NCBI RefSeq assembly: GCF_004342065.1
Contig: NZ_SLZU01000001.1
Location: forward strand, 186,001-250,000
Direction: 5' to 3'
DNA length: 64,000 nt
Origin: Primorskyibacter sedentarius
GTDB taxonomy: Bacteria > Pseudomonadota > Alphaproteobacteria > Rhodobacterales > Rhodobacteraceae
Shown: one piece after another, positions 26,272-34,703 of the stretch
How positions within the stretch are numbered: position 1 is the first letter of the stretch
Layout of the letters: the number at the start of each line of letters is the position of its first letter
Position numbers and translations under genes: made by a program
The notes under the pieces: generated by a model
What the model was told of the DNA's origin: nothing
Database searches by the model: none
What the model saw: only the letters and a program-made list of their open reading frames with translations

Positions 26272-27588
26272 ATGGACCCGCTGACGCTTGGCGCATTGGT
26301 TGCCTTCATGACGATCTTCGTTCTGTTTTCCGGCGTTTCGGTCGCCCTTGGCCTGCTGATTGTCTCTGCCGGTTTCCTGCTGGTCTTTGACGGGATGCGC
26401 TCGCTGGAGCTGATGCCGGAAATCCTGTTCGGCAAGCTCGACAATTTCGCGCTGCTGTCCATCCCGATGTTCATCATCATGGGGGCGTCCATCGCCTCGA
26501 CCCGCGCGGGCGCAGACCTGTATGAGGCGCTGGAGCGCTGGCTGACCCGGGTGCCCGGCGGTCTGGTGATCTCCAACCTCGGGGCCTGCGCGCTCTTTGC
26601 GGCCATGTCCGGATCCAGCCCCGCCACCTGTGCGGCCATCGGCAAGATGGGCATCCCCGAGATGCGCAAACGCGGCTATCCTGATGGCGTGGCGGCAGGC
26701 TCCATCGCGGCGGGCGGCACGCTGGGCATCCTGATCCCGCCTTCGGTCACCATGATCGTCTACGGCATCGCCACGGAAACCTCGATCGGGCGGCTGTTCC
26801 TTGCAGGCGTCATTCCGGGCTTCATGCTGATGGCGCTTTTCATGGCCTGGGCGCTGTATTCCACGGCCCGCTCTGGTGACCGCGACAAGCTGACGGCCCG
26901 CAGTTACAGCTGGGCGGAACGGTTCGAGATCCTGCCCCGCGTCCTGCCTTTCCTCTTCATCATCCTTGGCGTGCTTTACGCGATGTATGGCGGCATCGCC
27001 ACGCCGTCGGAAACGGCAGCTGTGGGCGCGCTCCTGTGCCTTGTGATCGCCATGGTGATCTACAAGCTGTGGAACCCGCGGGACCTGTGGGTCGTGCTGC
27101 GCGACAGCACCCGCGAAAGCGTGATGATCCTCTTCATCATCGCGGCGGCCGGCGTGTTCAGCTACATGCTGTCGTCTCTCTTCATCACCCAGTCCATCGC
27201 GGCATGGATCGGAGAGCTGGAGGTCAACCGCTGGGTGCTCATGGCTGCGGTGAACGTCTTTCTGCTGATTGCAGGTTTTTTCCTGCCCCCCGTCGCAGTC
27301 ATCTTGATGGCAGCCCCCATCCTTCTGCCAATCATTCAGGCAGCCGGGTTCGATCCGATCTGGTTCGCGGTCGTGCTGACGATCAACATGGAAATCGGCT
27401 TGATTTCTCCACCCGTCGGATTGAACCTCTATGTCATCAACGGGATCGCGCCGGATATCTCCTTGCGCACGATCCTTTTGGGGTCCCTGCCCTTTGTCGG
27501 CTGCATGGTGGTGGCAATCGTGCTGCTATGCGTGTTTCCGGGGCTGGCGACCTGGCTGCCAAACATGGTTATGGGACCGGGATTATGA
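26272..27588 (+). CDS. matM: malonate TRAP transporter large permease (DctM)
   Basis: This 438-residue protein has about 12 membrane helices with the DctM signatures MSGSSPATCAAIGKMGIPEM (near 100) and GGTLGILIPPSVTMIVYG (near 145). It is the sodium-driven translocation unit of the TRAP system. The stop overlaps the matA start (TTATGAG at 27583), which indicates translational coupling. Length and motifs are standard for the family. Confidence 0.92.
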   Translation: MDPLTLGALVAFMTIFVLFSGVSVALGLLIVSAGFLLVFDGMRSLELMPEILFGKLDNFALLSIPMFIIMGASIASTRAGADLYEALERWLTRVPGGLVISNLGACALFAAMSGSSPATCAAIGKMGIPEMRKRGYPDGVAAGSIAAGGTLGILIPPSVTMIVYGIATETSIGRLFLAGVIPGFMLMALFMAWALYSTARSGDRDKLTARSYSWAERFEILPRVLPFLFIILGVLYAMYGGIATPSETAAVGALLCLVIAMVIYKLWNPRDLWVVLRDSTRESVMILFIIAAAGVFSYMLSSLFITQSIAAWIGELEVNRWVLMAAVNVFLLIAGFFLPPVAVILMAAPILLPIIQAAGFDPIWFAVVLTINMEIGLISPPVGLNLYVINGIAPDISLRTILLGSLPFVGCMVVAIVLLCVFPGLATWLPNMVMGPGL

Positions 27589-28841
27589 GCATCTTTGCCG
27601 ATCTGCTGAGCAATGTCTTTGACCGCCGCTACCGTTTCGGCCTCGCACGCGAGGACGACCGCCCGCTGTCAGAGTTGACAGCCGACCTTGTCAGCACGGC
27701 CGGCGACGTCACCGGACAGGCCGTCGCACGCCAGATCCTCGACCGCTATGCCGGGTGGAATGATGACGAAAAGCGCGCCTTTTTCCATCACCTCGCCAGC
27801 GAAATGGACCTTGATCCCGAAGCGGTGCGCAGCGCGCTTGACGCTTACGAGGTCGCCCCCGGCAAGGCCAGCTACCGCAGCTTCATGGCCGCCGTTGAAC
27901 CGCCACGGCAAGAGCTTATCCGTCGCCTCAACCAGGTGCCCGGTGCCACGCGCCTTCTGGTGATGATGCGATCCGATCTGTTGCGGCTGGGGCGCGACGA
28001 TGATGCGCTGATGGCACTGGACATCGATTTCCGCCACCTCTTTGCCTCGTGGTTCAATCGCGGCTTTCTGGTGCTGCGCCCGATCAGCTGGGAAAGCCCT
28101 GCGCATATCCTTGAAAAGATCATCGCGTACGAGGCCGTGCATGCCATCGACAGCTGGGACGACCTGCGCCGCCGCCTGCAACCGGCCGACCGGCGGTGCT
28201 TTGCCTTCTTTCATCCGGCCGTGTCGGATGAACCCCTGATCTTCGTGGAGGTCGCCCTGACACAAGGCGTGCCCGGCTCCATCCAGGCGCTGCTGGCCGA
28301 AGGACGCGACCCGTTGCCGCCCGAACAGGCCAATACGGCGGTTTTCTACTCGATCTCCAATTGCCAATCGGGCCTTGCGGGCATCAGTTTCGGCAATTCG
28401 CTGATCAAGCAGGTGGCGTCGGATCTTTCCACCGAACTGCCGGGGCTGAAGACCTTTGTCACATTGTCCCCCATCCCGGGATTTGCCCGTTGGCTTGCGG
28501 ATCAGCACCTGCCGCAAGAGACAGAGGATGGCACTGCACTGCGCCAATTGGCGGCTTATTACCTGACCCGCGCGAAACGCGGCAATGGCAAACCGCTTGA
28601 TCCGGTGGCCTCTTTCCACCTTGGAAATGGCGCGCTGGTTCATGCCGTTCACGCAGACGCGGATGTATCGCCCAAGGGGCGGGCGCAATCGCACGGGGTC
28701 ATGGTGAACTACCTTTACGATCTGTCCAGAATATCCCAAAACCACGAAAAATTCGCCAGCGATGCCACCATCGCCACATCGAACGAGCTGCGCAGCCTTG
28801 CGCAGGTCGGCGAGACCATCTTGAAGGAAGCCGCACAATGA
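27585..28841 (+). CDS. matA: malonyl-CoA decarboxylase
   Basis: This 418-residue enzyme decarboxylates malonyl-CoA to acetyl-CoA. Family features include FYSISNCQSGLAGISFGN (near 255), which matches the region with the active-site Ser, and FHLGNGALVH (near 345), with the catalytic His. An N-terminal helical domain (1-~110) fits the family too. With MatB it gives malonate + CoA + ATP to acetyl-CoA + CO2. It overlaps matM by 4 bp and matB by 4 bp. There is no peroxisomal or mitochondrial signal, as expected for a bacterial enzyme. Confidence 0.92.
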   Translation: MSIFADLLSNVFDRRYRFGLAREDDRPLSELTADLVSTAGDVTGQAVARQILDRYAGWNDDEKRAFFHHLASEMDLDPEAVRSALDAYEVAPGKASYRSFMAAVEPPRQELIRRLNQVPGATRLLVMMRSDLLRLGRDDDALMALDIDFRHLFASWFNRGFLVLRPISWESPAHILEKIIAYEAVHAIDSWDDLRRRLQPADRRCFAFFHPAVSDEPLIFVEVALTQGVPGSIQALLAEGRDPLPPEQANTAVFYSISNCQSGLAGISFGNSLIKQVASDLSTELPGLKTFVTLSPIPGFARWLADQHLPQETEDGTALRQLAAYYLTRAKRGNGKPLDPVASFHLGNGALVHAVHADADVSPKGRAQSHGVMVNYLYDLSRISQNHEKFASDATIATSNELRSLAQVGETILKEAAQ

Positions 28842-30352
28842 ACCCGCTCTACGACCGTTTGTTCGGGGCCCATGAAGGCAAGTCCACCCCCTTCCTGCTG
28901 TTGCCATCGGGCCGGGTGCTGACCCATGACGATTTCCTCAGGATGGCCGTGCGGTTTGCGCATGTGCTGAGCGATGCGGGCCTCAGGCCCGGCGACCGGC
29001 TGGCCGCCCAGGTGGAGAAATCCGCGCAGGCGCTGGCGCTTTATGCTGCATGCGTGCAGGCGGGCGTCGTGTTCTTGCCGCTCAACACGGCCTATACGCG
29101 CGATGAACTGGCCTATTTCATCGAAAATTCAGGGGCCAGACTGGTTGTCGCCGACAACGCGAAAGAGGCGGATCTGCGCCCCATGGTCGAAGGGCTGGAC
29201 GCCCGGATGCTGACGCTGAACGGTGATGGCACAGGCAGCTTGCCCGAGGCAGCAGATAGACAGGCCGAAACCTTCCCGACCGCAGAGCGCAGCGCCGATG
29301 ATCTGGCCGCCTTCCTCTACACCTCCGGCACCACGGGCCGGTCCAAGGGTGCGATGCTGACGCAGGCCAATCTTCTGTCCAATGCTGAAACGCTGGTGGA
29401 GTATTGGCGCTATACGCCGGACGACGTGCTGATGCATGCGCTGCCGATCTTTCACACGCATGGTCTGTTCGTTGCGTCCAACGTCACGCTTCTGGCCGGG
29501 GGAGCGATGATTTTTTTGCCGAAGTTCGACCTCGATACCATCATTGCGCGCCTGCCCGAGGCGACCACGATGATGGGCGTGCCGACCTTCTACACCCGGC
29601 TGCTGGATGATGACCGTTTCAATCGCGATCTGACGCAACATATGCGGCTCTTCATTTCCGGTTCCGCACCGCTGCTGGCCGAAACGCATATCCGGTTCGA
29701 GGAGCGTACCGGCCACCGCATCCTTGAACGTTACGGGATGACAGAGACAAACATGAACACTTCCAACCCCTATGAGGGGGAGCGTCGCGCGGGCACGGTT
29801 GGCTTCCCCCTGCCCGGCGTGGAGCTGAAAGTGACCGATCCCGACACGGGCGCAGAGCTGCCGCGCGGCGAGGTCGGCCAGATCGAAGTGCGCGGGCCCA
29901 ACGTCTTCAAGGGATACTGGCAGATGCCCGAGAAGACCGCAGCCGAACTGCGCGCAGACGGGTTCTTTATCACCGGTGATCTGGGCGTTCAGGACGACGA
30001 AGGCTATGTCACCATTGTCGGGCGCAACAAGGATCTGATTATTTCGGGGGGCTACAACATCTATCCCAAGGAGATCGAGCTGGTGCTCGACGATCAGCCC
30101 GGCGTGATGGAAAGCGCGGTCATCGGCGTGCCTCACAAGGATTTCGGTGAGACAGTGCTGGCCGTGGTCGTGGCCGGGGCCGGGTCCGCACCGGACCTTG
30201 ATCAGCTGCAATCGGCCTGTGCAAAGCAGCTTGCCCGTTTCAAGCATCCCCGCAAGATCGTCCTCGTGGACGCTTTGCCGCGCAACACGATGGGCAAGGT
30301 CCAGAAGAACCTGCTGCGGGATGAATACCAGAACGCCTTCGCCGAGGGCTGA
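28838..30352 (+). CDS. matB: malonyl-CoA synthetase (malonate-CoA ligase)
   Basis: This 504-residue acyl-adenylate-forming enzyme has the AMP-binding motif YTSGTTGRSKGAML (near 155), GMTETNMNTSNPY (near 300), the hinge GRNKDLIISGGYNIYPKE, and the C-terminal lysine in PRNTMGKVQKN. It activates malonate to malonyl-CoA, which MatA decarboxylates. It ends the operon; 147 bp follow before the convergent toxin gene, with no strong hairpin. Confidence 0.92.
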   Translation: MNPLYDRLFGAHEGKSTPFLLLPSGRVLTHDDFLRMAVRFAHVLSDAGLRPGDRLAAQVEKSAQALALYAACVQAGVVFLPLNTAYTRDELAYFIENSGARLVVADNAKEADLRPMVEGLDARMLTLNGDGTGSLPEAADRQAETFPTAERSADDLAAFLYTSGTTGRSKGAMLTQANLLSNAETLVEYWRYTPDDVLMHALPIFHTHGLFVASNVTLLAGGAMIFLPKFDLDTIIARLPEATTMMGVPTFYTRLLDDDRFNRDLTQHMRLFISGSAPLLAETHIRFEERTGHRILERYGMTETNMNTSNPYEGERRAGTVGFPLPGVELKVTDPDTGAELPRGEVGQIEVRGPNVFKGYWQMPEKTAAELRADGFFITGDLGVQDDEGYVTIVGRNKDLIISGGYNIYPKEIELVLDDQPGVMESAVIGVPHKDFGETVLAVVVAGAGSAPDLDQLQSACAKQLARFKHPRKIVLVDALPRNTMGKVQKNLLRDEYQNAFAEG

Positions 30353-30499
30353 GGCATTTTCCCAAGTGGGCTGACTTGCATGACGATCGGCCCATTGCGC
30401 AAACCTACGCGGGCGCCCGCATAGCCAGCCAAAGGCTGCATGCCACCTTCGGCCCCTCTGGATCGGGGTGCGCAGGCGCATCTCTGCCCCTCGCGGCGG

Positions 30500-31189
30500 C
30501 TACACCCCTTCGATGCTGAATTCCGGCGCGCCTTTCCACACCAGCTTCCAACTCGCGCCCGGGCGCACGTTCTGGATGATGCCGGGGTCGAAGGCGACAA
30601 AGCAGCGCCCGCCCTCGTTGCGCAGCGATGGGTATATCAGCCCGCGGTGGTCCTCGCCGCGCAGCTCGGTCGCAAGGGCTTGCCCCGCCGGGTATCCCGT
30701 CTCCGGATCGGGGTCCAGCGCGGGGTGCGCCTGACCGTGCAGATCCGGGAAGTCACCGATGAAATCGGCAAGCAGTTCGACGTAGCGCGCCTCGTCCTCA
30801 TACCTGCCGATGAACCCCAGCTCGCGCGTGCGGTGATAGCCAACCTCCTGCGCACTGGTCATCATGTCCCACGCGCAATACCACGCGCCCCGTTCGCCCG
30901 TGTTGAAACGGTTTCCCGTGGGCCGCGTATAGGTGAACGCTGCGTTGATATGGGTTTGCCCGTAGAGTTTCAGGTCATGCGAGCGGCGCGCGAATGCCAA
31001 TTCCCGCCTGTCCAGCGCGGGGCTGCCTTCACGTTCGGCGATCAGGCGGGCGCTGGTCTCTCCTTCAAAGGCAGCAAGCACAGCGGCCTCTTCATCTGAA
31101 TCCACAAGCCCGCGCAGGACGGGCGGTTTGTGATAGGTTTCCGAGATCATCCGCACAAGCGCACGGTCGTTCAGAGAGGTGATCCTCAC
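30500..31189 (-). CDS. RES-domain toxin (NAD+-phosphorylase or ADP-ribosyltransferase type)
   Basis: This 229-residue protein carries the RES domain: Arg in TRPTGNRFN, Glu in SAQEVGYH and Ser in LIYPSLRN occur in that order and spacing. Known relatives (MbcT, ParT) degrade NAD+ or modify metabolic enzymes and stop growth. The GTG start at 31189 overlaps the stop of the upstream antitoxin gene by 4 bp, so the pair is translationally coupled. The N-terminus has a ~50-residue helical extension before the RES core. Which of the two chemistries it performs cannot be told from the sequence. Confidence 0.88.
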   Translation of the reverse strand: MRITSLNDRALVRMISETYHKPPVLRGLVDSDEEAAVLAAFEGETSARLIAEREGSPALDRRELAFARRSHDLKLYGQTHINAAFTYTRPTGNRFNTGERGAWYCAWDMMTSAQEVGYHRTRELGFIGRYEDEARYVELLADFIGDFPDLHGQAHPALDPDPETGYPAGQALATELRGEDHRGLIYPSLRNEGGRCFVAFDPGIIQNVRPGASWKLVWKGAPEFSIEGV

Positions 31190-31575
31190 ATCCCACCCCG
31201 CAGCGCATCGGCATAGGCGCGCACGCGCAGGATTTTGGGAAGCCCCCCCGAGATCATCGCATCCACCGGCCGCGCACCATCGAATTCCGGCCCGCTATTG
31301 GGCAGCTTCACCCAGTCGCGCGATATGGGTTCGTTGAAATAAAGCTCCAGCGACTTGAACAGGCCGACAAGCGCGCTGAGACGCAGCATCTGATCCTGGG
31401 TAAGATCGCCGGCATATCCCGGCTTTTTCGCCCGTTTCCACGTGGATTCCGACATATCCGCCAGCCCTGCCGCCTCGCGCAGGGTCAAAGACCATGCCTC
31501 TGCAATCCGCGCGAATGCCTTCAGCGCGACGGCCTGCCGATCCGGCGCCGGACGCTCCATCACAAGGTTTTCCAT
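31186..31575 (-). CDS. Xre/MbcA/ParS-family antitoxin
   Basis: This 129-residue protein has an N-terminal Xre-like helix-turn-helix (LTLREAAGLADMSESTWKRA, near 30-50) and a C-terminal MbcA/ParS toxin-binding region (residues 85-129, FDGARPVDAMISGGLPKILR). It should neutralise the RES toxin encoded just downstream and repress the operon. The start at 31575 is chosen because GGGAG precedes it; an in-frame ATG lies 39 bases further upstream. Confidence 0.88.
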   Translation of the reverse strand: MENLVMERPAPDRQAVALKAFARIAEAWSLTLREAAGLADMSESTWKRAKKPGYAGDLTQDQMLRLSALVGLFKSLELYFNEPISRDWVKLPNSGPEFDGARPVDAMISGGLPKILRVRAYADALRGGM

Positions 31576-31601
31576 GGGACGCTCCCTATCATTCTCCACG
31601 C

Positions 31602-31630
31602 AAGATAAGTCCATGTGGATGAATTTTCAA
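31602..31630 (-). promoter_or_regulatory. sigma-70 promoter of the toxin-antitoxin operon
   Basis: On the minus strand TTGAAA (31630-31625) and TATCTT (31607-31602) are exactly 17 bp apart, a near-consensus promoter. GTCCA-containing repeats lie at 31609, 31631 and 31649 (flanking the -35 and just upstream of the -10) and are candidate antitoxin sites. Confidence 0.7.
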
Positions 31631-31828
31631 GTCCATATGACCACTGATGTCCAAAGTGGCGGAATTTTCCTTACCAAGAAAGACAGGGAATCAAGTCGTT
31701 CCGGCCTCTCATCCGGCGCGCCCCTGAAGCAACCCAAAGGCGTATATGGCAGCGTAAAACAACCAAAACCATAGATGCCGCATCAAAGTCCCGCACTCGG
31801 GTCGCACCTCTCGCGCCTTCGCGCCTCA

Positions 31829-31856
31829 CGTCACAAAACCTTTGCCAAACTGTCAC
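31829..31856 (+). promoter_or_regulatory. Pho box upstream of alkaline phosphatase
   Basis: GTCAC at 31830 and GTCAC at 31852 are 22 bp apart (two 11-bp units, as PhoB uses). The last unit reads CTGTCAC, the PhoB half-site. A nearly identical 28-bp element stands before the phytase-like gene at 36080. It ends 75 bp before the start codon. Confidence 0.75.
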
Positions 31857-31931
31857 AAGCACTTCGCAAACCGCTGAGATTTGCCACGGGCAGAGCCGTG
31901 CCACTGCGGCCAAAGCCCTCAGGAGATACTC

Positions 31932-33449
31932 ATGCTCGACTCGAAAAAAACCGCCCTCTTCGGGGCGTCGCTGTTCGCCCTTTCGACCGCCGCATTCGCA
32001 CAAACGCAAACGATGGACCTGCCGCAGGCCTCCAGCGCGTGGTTCACAGCCGGTCAATCCCATATCGAGGCCATGCTGGCCCGGCAGGCAAAGACCGGCA
32101 AAGCCAAGAACGTGATCCTTCTGGTCGCGGATGGCAACGGCGTCGGCACCAACTATGCGCTGCGGCTGTTTGATGGGCAGCAAAAGGGCATGCTGGGCGA
32201 AGAAAACGTGCTTCCCTACGAGACCACCGACTGGTGGGCCGCGCTGGTCAAGACCTACAACATCAACGCCCAGACACCGGATTCCGCCCCGACCGCGGGT
32301 GCGATGAATACCGGCGTGAAGCAGCGTTTCAACCTTATCAACCTGAATGAGAACGGCATTCACGGCGATTGCGCGACCGTCGAGGGCAACGAATTGACCA
32401 CCTTTGGTGAAATCGTGACCGGGATGGAGAAATCGGTTGGTGTCGTGTCCACCGCACGCATCACCCATGCGACCCCGGCGGCCACCTATGCCAAAACCGC
32501 CGACCGCAACTGGGAAGACAGCGTTCCCGAAGGCTGCACCGCCCAGAAGGACATCGCGGCCCAGTTGATCGACGCGATCGAAGCCGGCACTTTTGATCTG
32601 GCCATGGGAGGCGGTCGCCGTCACTTTGCCCCTGAAGGTGTGACCACCGAGGAAGGCAATGCAGGTCGCCGCAAGGACGGCGTGAACCTGATTGAAAAGG
32701 CAAAGGACATGGGCGTCCAATATGCCTGGAACACCGAAACCTTCGGCCAGCTTGGCAATGACGCACCGGTTCTGGCCCTGTTCAACGACAGCCACATGGA
32801 ATACGAGGCCGACCGCGCGGATGAGGACGAACCTTCGCTGGCGGATCTGACCCGCCGCGCCATCGAATTCCTCAGCCAGAACGAAAACGGCTATTTCCTG
32901 GAAATCGAGGCTGGTCGCGTGGACCATGCCAACCACGACGGCAACGCCGCCCGCGTTCTGCGTGACGGTGTCGCCTTTGCCGAGGCCGTGGCCCTTGCGG
33001 ATGAGCTGACCGATGACGAGGACACGCTGATCATCGTCACTGCCGACCACGAGCACGCCATCGCGTTCAACGGCTATTGTGGCCGTGGGTCCGACATTCT
33101 TGGCCTGTGCTATGACGTGGCCAAGGAAGGCGACAAGCATTCGGACGAGCCGCTGCTTGCCGATGATGGCAAACCTTACACGGTCATCGGCTACCTCAAC
33201 GGTGTCGGATCGGTGCTCAAGCAGATCGATGGCGGCAACGACTATTCCGGCGCCCGCCCCGACGTGACACAGGAAGATGCGACCGATCTGGACTATGTCC
33301 AGCAGGCGCTGATCCCCAAATCGTCGGAAACCCATTCGGGTGAAGACGTCATGGTCTATGCCAAGGGGCCTTGGGCCCATCTGTTCGACGGCACGATCGA
33401 GCAGAACGTGATTTTCCACGTCATGCACCACGCCGTGACCGCGGACTAA
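31932..33449 (+). CDS. alkaline phosphatase (PhoA family), secreted
   Basis: This 505-residue enzyme has a signal peptide ending near AAFAQ. It has the Asp metal site of VADGNGVGTNYAL (near 65), the nucleophile Ser in TPDSAPTAGAMNTG, the metal ligands of EIEAGRVDHANHDGN, and TADHEHAIAF near 375. It hydrolyses phosphomonoesters in the periplasm to release phosphate and binds zinc and magnesium. The ATG at 31932 follows AGGAGATA and begins the signal sequence. The upstream Pho box indicates PhoB control at low phosphate. Confidence 0.92.
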   Translation: MLDSKKTALFGASLFALSTAAFAQTQTMDLPQASSAWFTAGQSHIEAMLARQAKTGKAKNVILLVADGNGVGTNYALRLFDGQQKGMLGEENVLPYETTDWWAALVKTYNINAQTPDSAPTAGAMNTGVKQRFNLINLNENGIHGDCATVEGNELTTFGEIVTGMEKSVGVVSTARITHATPAATYAKTADRNWEDSVPEGCTAQKDIAAQLIDAIEAGTFDLAMGGGRRHFAPEGVTTEEGNAGRRKDGVNLIEKAKDMGVQYAWNTETFGQLGNDAPVLALFNDSHMEYEADRADEDEPSLADLTRRAIEFLSQNENGYFLEIEAGRVDHANHDGNAARVLRDGVAFAEAVALADELTDDEDTLIIVTADHEHAIAFNGYCGRGSDILGLCYDVAKEGDKHSDEPLLADDGKPYTVIGYLNGVGSVLKQIDGGNDYSGARPDVTQEDATDLDYVQQALIPKSSETHSGEDVMVYAKGPWAHLFDGTIEQNVIFHVMHHAVTAD

Positions 33450-33472
33450 CCGCCAAGTCGAAATCGACCTGC

Positions 33473-33498
33473 GGGGCCGCGTTTCGATGCGCGGCTCC
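33473..33498 (+). terminator. hairpin after alkaline phosphatase
   Basis: A 9-bp stem (GGGGCCGCG / CGCGGCTCC, one G-T pair) with an 8-base loop sits 24 bp after the phosphatase stop. It lacks a T-run; some read-through into the following ABC genes remains possible. Confidence 0.6.
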
Positions 33499-33606
33499 GT
33501 TCCCGTTCAGAATATCCCGGTGTTGAGCGCGGAATGCCGGACGGCCCGCGACAAGCAGCCCGTATTTCGCACGCTTGTCAGACCGCACGCGTCAAAAGGA
33601 TCACTC

Positions 33607-34026
33607 ATGGATCGTCGCCAGTTTCTTTACGGTTCTGCATGTGCAGTCTTCCTGCCCAACGTGGCGTGGTCGGAACCGATCAAGCTTCGCGAGCTTTACA
33701 ACAAGAACAAGAGTTTCTCTGACACCGCGCTTCGGCTGGAGGGCAGCAAGATCGAAGTGCGCGGCTACATGGCCCCGCCACTCAAGGCTGAGACGAATTT
33801 CTTTGTCCTTACCCGCCGCCCGATGGCCACCTGCCCCTTTTGCGAAAGCGAGGCTGAATGGCCGTCGGACATTGTCGCGGTCTACGCAAAGCGAAAGATC
33901 ACGCCGCTGCCCTTCAATGTTCCGATCATCGCCACCGGCAAATTGGAGCTGGGCACTTACAAAGATCCGGAGCTTGGGTTCGTCAGCCGCCTGCGCCTGA
34001 CCGACGCGAAATTCGAGCGCGCCTGA
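33607..34026 (+). CDS. DUF3299-like exported protein with CPFC motif, 139 aa
   Basis: This 139-residue protein begins MDRRQFLYGSACAVFLPNVAWS, a twin-arginine-like signal ending near residue 22. The mature part resembles DUF3299, with the pattern VRGYMAPPL..FFVLTR..ATCPFC (CxxC at about residues 77-80). It overlaps the ATPase start at 34026. DUF3299 proteins sit beside FtsX-like ABC genes in Vibrio zinc-related (zrg) clusters; I recall this from the literature and did not check it. It may be a periplasmic metal-binding partner. Confidence 0.65.
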   Translation: MDRRQFLYGSACAVFLPNVAWSEPIKLRELYNKNKSFSDTALRLEGSKIEVRGYMAPPLKAETNFFVLTRRPMATCPFCESEAEWPSDIVAVYAKRKITPLPFNVPIIATGKLELGTYKDPELGFVSRLRLTDAKFERA

Positions 34027-34703
34027 TGCTGCATGTCACCAATCTGTCGCTGACCTTCGAGGATGCCGCGCGCACCCGTTTCAAGGTTCTGGATATCCCG
34101 CGGCTGGACGCCAGGCCCGGGGCGCTGCTGGTGCTGACCGGGTCGTCGGGTTCCGGCAAGACGACGCTTCTGAACACGCTTTGCGGCATGCAAGCCGCCG
34201 ATGAAGGCCGGATCGACTGGGCCGGTCAGGAGATATCATCCCTGTCCGAAACCGCCCGTGACAGATGGCGGCGCGATCATGTCGGGCTGGTCTTTCAGGA
34301 TTTCCACCTGATCGAAGAGCTAAGCCCGCTGGACAACGTGCTTGTGCCTGCGTGGTTCTCGCGGTTTCGCGCCGGTAAGCTGCGGCAGCGGGCAAAGGGC
34401 TTGCTGTCCGATCTGGGCGTGCCCGCATCACGGCGGCGCCTGTCAGAGCTGTCGCGTGGCGAACGGCAACGCGTCGCCCTTGCCCGTGCGCTGCTGTTCG
34501 ATCCGCAGATCCTGCTGGCGGATGAGCCCACGGCCTCGCTTGATCGCGCCGCCGGTGCTGCCGTCATCGAAACGCTGCGCCGTCTTGCGCAGGACGAGGG
34601 GCGTTTCGTCATGGCCGTCAGCCATGACCCCGCGCTGATTGCCGCCGCTGACCGCCTGATAGAGCTGGCGCGCGGACGCCTGCGCCAAGAGGTGCCCGCA
34701 TGA
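34026..34703 (+). CDS. ABC transporter ATP-binding protein (LolD/MacB type)
   Basis: This 225-residue ATPase has Walker A GSSGSGKTT (near residue 39), Q-loop VFQDFHL, a signature with R in place of the second Gly (LSRGERQRVALARAL) and Walker B ILLADEPTASLD. Other parts are standard for mechanotransmission ABC ATPases. The start is the ATG at 34026, overlapping the previous stop (TGATG), and its stop overlaps the permease start. It powers the permease at 34700. Confidence 0.9.
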   Translation: MLHVTNLSLTFEDAARTRFKVLDIPRLDARPGALLVLTGSSGSGKTTLLNTLCGMQAADEGRIDWAGQEISSLSETARDRWRRDHVGLVFQDFHLIEELSPLDNVLVPAWFSRFRAGKLRQRAKGLLSDLGVPASRRRLSELSRGERQRVALARALLFDPQILLADEPTASLDRAAGAAVIETLRRLAQDEGRFVMAVSHDPALIAAADRLIELARGRLRQEVPA

